From: Steroidobacteraceae bacterium
GTDB lineage: Bacteria > Pseudomonadota > Gammaproteobacteria > Steroidobacterales > Steroidobacteraceae
Assembly (NCBI GenBank): GCA_025927665.1
Contig: JAICKZ010000046.1
Coordinates: forward strand, 1-13,685
Direction: 5' to 3'
DNA length: 13,685 nt
The notes under the pieces were generated by a model, which searched no databases, was not told where the DNA came from, and worked only from the letters and a program-made list of their open reading frames with translations. Below, one piece after another: positions 5,951-11,995 of the stretch. A program made the position numbers and the translations under genes. Position 1 is the stretch's first letter; the number at the start of each line of letters is the position of its first letter.

Positions 5951-6226
5951 ATGTGCCGAAATATCAAGACATTATTTAACTTCGAGCCACCCGCAACAGA
6001 GCAGGAAATTCGTGATGCATCTTTGCAATTTGTCCGAAAACTTAGCGGCTTCACTATTCCATCAAAGAACAATACCGATGCCTTTACGCTTGCCGTTGAT
6101 CAAGTTGCAATTGCGGCTCGCACATTGATTGATTCATTAATCACAACGGCCGAACCTCGCGATCGCGAAATCGAAGCAGCAAGAGCGAAAGCTAAAGCCG
6201 CCGTTCGCTTCGGCGTAAAGCAATAA
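5951..6226 (+). CDS. DUF2277 family protein
   Basis: A 91-residue soluble protein beginning MCRNIKTLFNFEPPATEQEI and ending with a conserved Ala/Lys/Arg helix (EAARAKAKAAVRFG). The MCRNI-LFNFEPPAT start, LQFVRKLSGF and the TTAEPRDREIEAARAKA segments are hallmarks of DUF2277, a family of short alpha-helical proteins of unknown function. Length agrees with the family (about 90 aa). Cys2 next to Arg3 is family-typical. CTGGAG lies eight nt before the ATG. It is the only convincing plus-strand gene here and is divergent from the lmo0937 unit across a 279-nt gap. A perfect TATAAT at 5928-5933 lacks a fitting -35 element and is too near the start. Downstream it converges on the hydrolase pseudogene across 212 nt, where only a weak 6-bp hairpin (GAGATA/TATCTC) is seen. 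Confidence 0.88.
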   Translation: MCRNIKTLFNFEPPATEQEIRDASLQFVRKLSGFTIPSKNNTDAFTLAVDQVAIAARTLIDSLITTAEPRDREIEAARAKAKAAVRFGVKQ

Positions 6227-6438
6227 GCATATCGAGATAATCATGCCTATCTCCACACCTTTCCGTATTCATCAACTTACTTCGATCGAAAATAAGCCAT
6301 TGCGTTGTGTTCAACACTCGGCGTGAGTAAAGATGTATTGCATTTCGATATAGCCGTTCCTTAACTTCAGCTTTGTGATCTCTCGTGAAGCACAAATGTC
6401 CAAATCGAACCCAAAAGTTGATTTCTACTTACCAGATT

Positions 6439-7293
6439 TCAATGCTGCGAAATTCGCTTGATCCAATCAGTCGCAGTAGCAAATGTTTCTGTCATGTTGT
6501 TGTGGCCTAAGTTTGAGAACAGCACATAATCGTATCGATGACCCAAGTCGTTTATTTTTTTCAATCTTTGAATGGACAAATCAACTGGAATGCTGCCGTC
6601 ATTTGTTCCAAATATCCACAGGCCTGGAATATCAAGTTTTACTTAACTGTCACTCGGATCGGTATCTTTACCTAAAAAATCAGGCCAAATATATTTTTCC
6701 GTTCTTGAAGCTAAAGCTTCATCATAACTTGGAACTCGCTTGCCATCGTGATCACCGGTGTAAATACTGTATATATCTTCTTCACTAACTTTACACACCG
6801 GGCCACTCCACAAGACTATAAATTTTATCAAGTTAGTTTTTTCTGCGGCCACAGGAACAATCCATCCTGCCTGACTAATGCCAGTTAAACCTAGAGGTAT
6901 AGCTTTTAACGTTGGATGCTTTGCAAGCACTTTCAATGCTGCAATTGCATCATCCGCCAACAATGCGATGTTCTGTTCACTAACGCTCTGCCCACCTTCA
7001 TACTTACCACCCGACTTTCCCACGCCACGTTTATCATAGACCAGTGCAGCAATCCCTTGCTTCGCGAAGCTATCAGCCCATTGCATATTTCGAGTTTGTT
7101 CTCCCGAACCATGTACAAATACCACTGCCGAATGCGGTTTGCTGCCAATAGGAAATACAATTGAACCTGACAATGTCTGTCCATGACTTATGAATTCAAC
7201 ATTCTCAATTTTATAATCTGCGCCAAATGTTGAAATACCATAAAACATCAGGAACAATAGAAATATAAGTTTCTTCATAATTTGATTTTTCAT
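6439..7293 (-). pseudogene. secreted alpha/beta hydrolase interrupted by an in-frame TAA
   Basis: The first 216 codons give a signal peptide (KKLIFLLFLMFYGISTFGA), the oxyanion region FVHGSGEQTRN (about 59-69), YDKRGVGKSGG (87-96) and the nucleophile elbow GISQAG with Ser140. A TAA at 6645-6643 then stops the frame. Reading on in the same frame restores normal family sequence to a second stop at 6439: KLDIPGLWIFGTNDGSIPVD with acid Asp232 and VLFSNLGHNNMTE with catalytic His264, total 284 codons. A single base change in one codon is enough to explain the stop; TAA rules out selenocysteine or pyrrolysine readings. The truncated product would lack two of three triad residues. The start may be 7293 or 7278; neither has a good ribosome site. 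It is the last gene of the ECF sigma unit, 18 nt after the DUF4097 gene. A sequencing error remains possible. Confidence 0.8.
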
Positions 7294-7311
7294 GTGACGT
7301 AAGTGAAGCTA

Positions 7312-8196
7312 TCAATCACAAATTTTGATATCACCACTCATACTGGTAACAGTCACACGTGCACTGCCCTTACCTTCAGTGAATTGCAATTTTTCGCCTG
7401 GACCATAATTGTTCTTGGTAGGTTGCGCTGAACTAAAGCAGGAACTGATGTCACCACTGAAACTTGACAATGAGTATTGCGCATCACGTTGACCAACAAG
7501 GCTCAAGGTCACTTTGCCGCTAATCGATTCGATATCAAGACGTGCATCATGTGCCAGTGCACCTTTGAGTTCAACGTCACCGGCAGTAGTATGAATCTTG
7601 GCATCGGAAATCGTTGTCACCTGCATATTCATATGACCACTCACGCTGCTTGCATCGACAAAACCACCGACATTTATCAAGTTGACATTGCCGCTGACGC
7701 TATTCAATGTGATATGAGTCGGCGAACCATGACCTTGCACACGAATCGAACCGCTCACGGTTTCCAATCTCAAATCCTCATTCTGCAGTTCAGTACCGAT
7801 ATCACCACTGACTGTCTGCACCTGTTGAGTGCCTTGCACACCTTTTATAGTGGTATTCGCACTTACAGTCGTGGTTATTAATTTGGCTGTGGCTGGCAGC
7901 TCCACCACGATATTTGCATCTTGATTATTTTTCCATGCATCATGAGGTGGCTTAACCTTTATTACAACGCGATCGCCTTCCACACTGCTTTCAAATTTAG
8001 AATCATCGCTTATCGTGCCGCTGACATGCACGTCGTTTTGCGCAACGGCGCGAACTTGTAATGAACCACTGACTACAGAAACTTCAACGCTACCATTGGT
8101 AGGAAATGCCAGACGCTTGTCAATTGTTTGGGTAGCCAAGGCATTGTATGACCACAACGTCATAGTTGAAATTGCAATTAAAGTAAATGATTTCAT
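7312..8196 (-). CDS. exported DUF4097-type beta-repeat protein
   Basis: A 294-residue protein with a signal peptide at residues 1-22 (MKSFTLIAISTMTLWSYNAL, cleavage near ATQ). The mature part is a long series of short beta strands with recurring V-S-G turns: VSVVSGSLQV, VQTVSGDIGT, LETVSGSIRV, LNSVSGNVNL, ASSVSGHMNM, IESISGKVTL, LSSFSGDISS and VTSMSGDIKI. This periodic (S/T)-(V/I/M)-S-G-x-(I/V) ladder is the mark of DUF4097 / putative adhesin beta-helix proteins found behind ECF sigma or anti-sigma genes. Two cysteines near the C-terminal end could pair. Its ATG overlaps the anti-sigma stop by 4 nt (ATGA), so translation is coupled. Location in periplasm or outer surface is expected from the signal peptide; ligand and role are unknown. 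Confidence 0.85.
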   Translation of the reverse strand: MKSFTLIAISTMTLWSYNALATQTIDKRLAFPTNGSVEVSVVSGSLQVRAVAQNDVHVSGTISDDSKFESSVEGDRVVIKVKPPHDAWKNNQDANIVVELPATAKLITTTVSANTTIKGVQGTQQVQTVSGDIGTELQNEDLRLETVSGSIRVQGHGSPTHITLNSVSGNVNLINVGGFVDASSVSGHMNMQVTTISDAKIHTTAGDVELKGALAHDARLDIESISGKVTLSLVGQRDAQYSLSSFSGDISSCFSSAQPTKNNYGPGEKLQFTEGKGSARVTVTSMSGDIKICD

Positions 8197-8771
8197 AACG
8201 CAATGTCCTCAGGTAAATGCTTCGTCAAGATGGCAATATTTTGCATGTACTCTAACTCGCGTTGATAAGTACTTAAGACAAGATGTTGCAAAGTCTTGTT
8301 GTCCGGATGTTGTTGTGCGGCTTCATTCAAAGTGTGTAATGCACTTTGAATATCGTTAAGCCCTTGTTCAACATTGATGCGTTCGGCCGGCGATAATGTC
8401 GCAAGGCCTGCAGTGAATGTCTTTACCAATGGACCACGCGCAGCTTGATAATGAGCATCCAAACTCACCGGTAAATAATTTGCGGTAGATAATGCAACAT
8501 TATTCGCTTCGATCCCACTATGCACTCCGTGGTAGCGAACTATAAAAATCGCAAGCAAGATTCCCAGTGTTACACCGATCAATGGTAAAGCTATGGGCCA
8601 ATTGAGCCACTTAAAAAATGGACGAAATCGAGAATCTGTTCTTAAGGTTTTATTATCACGAGCAAGTTGTCCAGCAATACCAGGCCACAAATCATATGAC
8701 GGCTCTATCTCGCGCGACAGCTTGGACATCGCCGTAAACAAAGCATCATGTTCAGATTGATTGTCGTTCAT
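8193..8771 (-). CDS. membrane-spanning anti-sigma factor-like protein
   Basis: A 192-residue single-pass membrane protein: a cytosolic N-terminal part (1-56) with the motif LSREIEPSYDLWPGIAGQL, typical of proteobacterial anti-sigma-like proteins; one transmembrane helix at about 58-78 (WPIALPLIGVTLGILLAIFIV); and a helical periplasmic part. There are no cysteines, so it lacks the HxxxCxxC zinc motif of ZAS anti-sigma factors. It is expected to hold the adjacent ECF sigma factor at the membrane until a signal arrives; this is inferred from gene order and topology. The ATG at 8771 has an ideal AAGGAG eight nt upstream. A GTG at 8780 overlapping the sigma stop is possible but sits inside that ribosome site. 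The gap to the sigma stop is 5 nt, and the DUF4097 gene overlaps its end by 4 nt. Confidence 0.78.
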   Translation of the reverse strand: MNDNQSEHDALFTAMSKLSREIEPSYDLWPGIAGQLARDNKTLRTDSRFRPFFKWLNWPIALPLIGVTLGILLAIFIVRYHGVHSGIEANNVALSTANYLPVSLDAHYQAARGPLVKTFTAGLATLSPAERINVEQGLNDIQSALHTLNEAAQQHPDNKTLQHLVLSTYQRELEYMQNIAILTKHLPEDIAL

Positions 8772-8776
8772 TTGGG

Positions 8777-9373
8777 TCACTCCTTATTTAAGTGCTGAGC
8801 CATGAGCTTTCTTGCCCGATGCAACTGTGCCTTGCAGGTACCCACCGCAATGCCTAACATCTCAGCCGTCTCGACGTGGGTGTGTCCATATATGCCCATC
8901 AATACCAATACATATCTTGCACCGCACGGCAGTTGCATCAACGCTTGTTCCATGTCCAGATGTACACCCAGATCACGGTTATCGGAGTTATCAATGCTCT
9001 CCATATTCCCATCCACTTCAATATTGAACTTGGATGCGGAGCGCGACAAGGCGACATTGACCGCAATACGATGCAACCACGTGGCCAGCGAAGCGCGAGC
9101 TTCAAAGCGGTGCAGATGACGCCATGCGTTGATAAATGTTTCTTGCACGCAATCTTCAGCAAGCGACACATCTTTTAACATTCGCAGGCATAAGCCATGA
9201 ATTCGCGCTGCATGATGTCGATAGATTTTTTCAAAAGCCTGAACGTCACCGGCTTGCGCGCGCAATACCAAACCAGACTCTTTTGCAACGCCATCTTCGG
9301 AGGTTTCCTGCAAATCAGGAATACCCCCGCTCACGGTTGAAACGAGCAAGGTTGAGGATGGAAATATAGTCAC
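8777..9373 (-). CDS. ECF-type RNA polymerase sigma factor
   Basis: A 198-residue group IV sigma factor that would direct RNA polymerase to a small stress or envelope regulon. Region 2 spans about 42-110: GDVQAFEKIYRHHAARIHGL, then RMLKDVSLAEDCVQETFINAW (promoter -10 recognition) and the TWLHRIAVNVAL helix. Region 4 spans about 140-192, with the helix-turn-helix HTHVETAEMLGIAVGTCKAQ followed by LHRARKLM, contacting the -35 element. No extra C-terminal domain. The start is uncertain: GTG at 9373 has no good ribosome site, and the first 35 residues look unstructured; TTG at codon 21 has a GGGGG upstream and is a realistic alternative. It heads a four-gene unit with the anti-sigma, DUF4097 and hydrolase genes, so autoregulation would be expected, although the visible promoter candidate is sigma70-like. 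Confidence 0.9.
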   Translation of the reverse strand: MTIFPSSTLLVSTVSGGIPDLQETSEDGVAKESGLVLRAQAGDVQAFEKIYRHHAARIHGLCLRMLKDVSLAEDCVQETFINAWRHLHRFEARASLATWLHRIAVNVALSRSASKFNIEVDGNMESIDNSDNRDLGVHLDMEQALMQLPCGARYVLVLMGIYGHTHVETAEMLGIAVGTCKAQLHRARKLMAQHLNKE

Positions 9374-9400
9374 GGGATTTTACTGACGTCCAATCTATTG

Positions 9401-9431
9401 ATTATAGCTATTAGACGAGGCGCCGCTTCAA
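9401..9431 (-). promoter_or_regulatory. possible promoter of the ECF sigma operon
   Basis: On the minus strand TTGAAG (9431-9426), a 19-nt spacer and a perfect TATAAT (9406-9401) lie upstream of the GTG at 9373. The spacer is two nt longer than ideal and the -35 matches only four of six positions. A possible ECF-like pair, AAAC and CGTC separated by 17 nt, overlaps the same stretch, so the class of promoter is undecided. Confidence 0.35.
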
Positions 9432-9510
9432 ATGGTTTAAATGCAATGAATAAATCACCGCTCTTTACAATGATTAGGCAGGTTGATGCGGAGAATATCG
9501 GAATGACATA

Positions 9511-9536
9511 CTCTGCTTCTCGCCTGAGAAGCAGAG
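9511..9536. terminator. 11-bp perfect hairpin, candidate terminator
   Basis: CTCTGCTTCTC (9511-9521) and GAGAAGCAGAG (9526-9536) form a perfect 11-bp stem with a GCCT loop. On the plus strand it is followed by TGAATTTTATTTT, an imperfect T tract; on the minus strand the 3' flank is TATGTCATTCC. It lies 56 nt past the stop of the lipoprotein gene and separates it from the ECF promoter. The better tail faces plus-strand transcription, where no gene is known, so the function is uncertain although the structure is clear. Confidence 0.45.
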
Positions 9537-9592
9537 TGAATTTTATTTTCTATCGGATAATGATAATCAAAGTAACAAATCAGCGGTAATTC

Positions 9593-10033
9593 TCAACGCC
9601 GAGTATCGGCGGTACGCAAGGTCATCGCTGATTGTACATCGCGATATGCCAAGGTAACTCGATCGAAATCTTCGAGCACGTGGCGGTTCTGTTCCGCGTA
9701 CCCTTCATCCGCCAGTTGCATATGCAGTTGATCATAATTATCGGCAACACTTCGATAATCATCATCGAGCTGGGCGCGCGTTTCGCCAGCGATTAGATCG
9801 CGGTTAAGCTTACGTACCGATCTTGCTAATACTTCAGCGTCGCGGCTGACGCGATCGCGTCGATTGTCATCGCCTTGATACTGGATCTCTGTGGAGAAGT
9901 GGCTACTGGCATCATCCAGACGGGCAACCGAGGTACGCAGTGTTTCATGGCGTTCGGTAACACATGCCGTCAACATCAATGCGGCGACACAAAAACTCAG
10001 CAATAAAACATATTTCTTTAGATAGGTATTCAT
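9593..10033 (-). CDS. small lipoprotein of unknown function
   Basis: A 146-residue lipoprotein. The N-terminus has a basic start (MNTYLKKY), a hydrophobic core (VLLLSFCVAALM) and the lipobox LTAC with Cys24 as lipidation site. Val at position +2 after Cys does not give the inner-membrane retention signal, so sorting to the outer membrane is expected by the Lol rule. The mature part is strongly charged and predicted helical, with many Arg, Asp and Glu residues (for example DDNRRDRVSRDAEVLARSVR and RAQLDDDYRSVADNYDQLH), resembling a coiled bundle. I recognise no family. GAGGAA lies about six nt before the ATG at 10033, making the start firm. It stands alone: 339 nt separate it from the monooxygenase upstream and a hairpin follows it. 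Confidence 0.8.
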   Translation of the reverse strand: MNTYLKKYVLLLSFCVAALMLTACVTERHETLRTSVARLDDASSHFSTEIQYQGDDNRRDRVSRDAEVLARSVRKLNRDLIAGETRAQLDDDYRSVADNYDQLHMQLADEGYAEQNRHVLEDFDRVTLAYRDVQSAMTLRTADTRR

Positions 10034-10372
10034 AATATTTCCTCATTAATTTCGATGCGCTATGAAAGCGCAATATAAAACAGAGCCCCAGATGAGAGGT
10101 ACGCAAAGGATGTGAGCACCTTGACTCGCAATGGTTCAATGCTTGTGAAAGCATTACATTCTTATTCGCCGTTTAATTAACCGGCAATCCAGATGAATGA
10201 AGAAATTATATCAATACTTTCAACGGCAAATCGTCACGTGATGGAACTGTCTGCAATTAGAGTCAGAAATTTCTCACAACAGCGCAGGCAATTTTGAATA
10301 ACATTTTTCTTATTTTTGAAACAAAAAAAATACAATTCAATACAATTTAATACATGTGTCTAACTGCGCCAG
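10034..10372. other. 339-bp AT-rich spacer
   Basis: No gene is supported. On the minus strand it must hold the 3' end of the monooxygenase transcript and the promoter of the lipoprotein gene. It contains a 7-bp hairpin AATGCTT/AAGCATT (10138-10155), a 6-bp hairpin TGCGCT/AGCGCA (10055-10071) in the lipoprotein leader, an A8 run at 10323-10330, and a 10-bp period repeat starting there (entered separately). A hairpin CTAACTG/CAGTCAG (10360-10376, one G-U pair in RNA) overlaps the monooxygenase stop and precedes a T8 run by about 30 nt, too far for a standard intrinsic terminator. Confidence 0.5.
10322..10354. repeat. 10-bp period AT-rich direct repeat
   Basis: After a run of A residues come TACAATTCAA (10331-10340), TACAATTTAA (10341-10350) and the partial copy TACAT (10351 on). 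The exact 10-bp phasing of AT tracts is close to one helical turn, so intrinsic bending is plausible. The repeat is short and could be chance in AT-rich DNA. Confidence 0.4.
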
Positions 10373-11944
10373 TCAGTGCGGTTTGGTGATGCATAAATGA
10401 TCAGTCATATATTCGATGACTTTTTTAACATCCAGTTGCGTTCCACAAAATCCAATATGTCCATCCTGACGTAACAAATAGAACGACGGACAAGGAATAT
10501 ATACGCGTTCAAGTTCTGCCTTATTCATTGCTTCAGGAATCATATGCGTTTGCAGTAATTCACCATATATTGAAGAAAGCCACTCAAGCGAAACAAGTTG
10601 ACCGAATATCAAGAGATGAAAATGTAAATCATCAAGTTTCTGAAATATATCTTCTACGAAGCGATTTTCAGAAAACTTCAATTGTAACCATGGAAAACGA
10701 TCGCCGGCTTGCGGGGCGGCTTTGGGCAATGGTAGTGAAGATTTCGACAATGATCCATTGCGATAATGGATCGCTGTTTGAGAAACAATACGAAATACCT
10801 TGCGTTGAATCCATCGCTGATGCATCGCGAACGCTGCAATGCGCGCAAAGATCTGTGTTCTCAATACACCTGTCATCCAATTATCCGACACAGCAAATTT
10901 GAATACTTGATCTGTGGTGGCCAATAATCGCTGCGCCACCGGTATACGTTCTTGATTGTATGAGTTAAGCAATGCTTTATCTGCTTGTTGCTTTACAACC
11001 AATGAAAGCTTCCATCCCAAATTGTATGCATCTTGCAATCCAGTGTTCATGCCTTGCGCTCCAACCGGACTATGAATATGAGCAGCATCGCCAAGCAGAA
11101 AGCAACGATCATTACGAAATTGCGCAGCACGACGATGATAAATGCGATAAGTGGAAAACCAGGTGCAAGTTTTAAACGACCAGTCAATTCCTGCCTTGTC
11201 ACGCAACGACGGAATGACATCATTGAAACTGATAACGTTGCTGTTTCGCAATTCAATTGGGACGATACCCACTATGCGCCAATGATCCACACCACGCATT
11301 GGAAAGAGCAAATAAAATCCCTGCTTCCATAAAAATATATTTACTTCGTCCGCGGTCATGTTGCCCGTTACAATCACATCGGCAACAAAGAAGATATGCT
11401 CGTAAGATGCGCCGGGAAACGTAATATGGGTGAGTTCACGTACGGCACTATGTGTACCGTCACATCCTGCAACCCAGCTGGCGTTCACTGTCCGCGTCGT
11501 ACCATCAGCTTGCCGCAATGATGCCGTGACGTAATTATCTTGTTGGGTTAATGCGAAGAGCTCTGTATTCCACTGCACCGCTACGTTCCAATCACGCAGT
11601 TTATCACCCATGATTTTCTCATTGTCATCCTGACCAAGTATGTATATGTAAGGATAGGGAGTAATGCCTTCACCTGCAGCGCCAATCGGAACACGCGCCA
11701 TGTTGCGCCCCTGACTCCATAAACTTGCACCAGTACCACGCTTACCTAGTGCAAGCGCCTGATCGATAATGCCGAGCTTGGCATAGATTTCTAAAGTACG
11801 CGCTTGCACGCCTAAAGCACGTGTCTGCAATGCAGGGCCATCATGTCGATCGATGATATGTGCACGGATCCCCCGGCGACCAAGTTGATTTGCAAGCATC
11901 AGTCCCGTTGGACCGGCACCGACAATTAATACATCAGTGTCCAT
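10373..11944 (-). CDS. FAD-dependent monooxygenase, PHBH/phenol hydroxylase-like
   Basis: A 523-residue class A flavoprotein monooxygenase, expected to hydroxylate an aromatic or polyketide-like substrate using NAD(P)H and O2. The N-terminal dinucleotide fold shows VLIVGAGPTGLMLANQLGRRG with GxGxxG at 9-14 and Asp32-Arg33 closing the fold. The DG motif is CDGTHSAVR with Asp162-Gly163. The second FAD motif is CFLLGDAAHIHSPVGAQGMN with Gly285-Asp286, then NTGLQDAYNLGWKL. The C-terminal part (about 400-523) resembles the thioredoxin-like tail of phenol hydroxylase / MhpA-type enzymes and ends SFYLLRQDGHIGFCGT. ATG 11944 is preceded by GGAGG five nt upstream; a GTG at 11956 falls in front of that site. 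Only 51 nt separate it from the stop of opgH, so they may share a transcript, which is unexpected functionally. Substrate unknown. Confidence 0.87.
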   Translation of the reverse strand: MDTDVLIVGAGPTGLMLANQLGRRGIRAHIIDRHDGPALQTRALGVQARTLEIYAKLGIIDQALALGKRGTGASLWSQGRNMARVPIGAAGEGITPYPYIYILGQDDNEKIMGDKLRDWNVAVQWNTELFALTQQDNYVTASLRQADGTTRTVNASWVAGCDGTHSAVRELTHITFPGASYEHIFFVADVIVTGNMTADEVNIFLWKQGFYLLFPMRGVDHWRIVGIVPIELRNSNVISFNDVIPSLRDKAGIDWSFKTCTWFSTYRIYHRRAAQFRNDRCFLLGDAAHIHSPVGAQGMNTGLQDAYNLGWKLSLVVKQQADKALLNSYNQERIPVAQRLLATTDQVFKFAVSDNWMTGVLRTQIFARIAAFAMHQRWIQRKVFRIVSQTAIHYRNGSLSKSSLPLPKAAPQAGDRFPWLQLKFSENRFVEDIFQKLDDLHFHLLIFGQLVSLEWLSSIYGELLQTHMIPEAMNKAELERVYIPCPSFYLLRQDGHIGFCGTQLDVKKVIEYMTDHLCITKPH

Positions 11945-11995
11945 ACCAGCCTCCACATGACGTCTTCATGTGTTGCAGTAATTCTTGACGACTTA

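Noticed and set aside
10138..10155. 7-bp hairpin AATGCTT/AAGCATT
   Set aside because: Low GC, no T tract on either strand; likely chance.
10193..10297. 34-codon plus-strand open frame (MNEEIISIL...)
   Set aside because: No ribosome site, no recognisable family, AT-rich spacer, and wrong strand for the neighbourhood.
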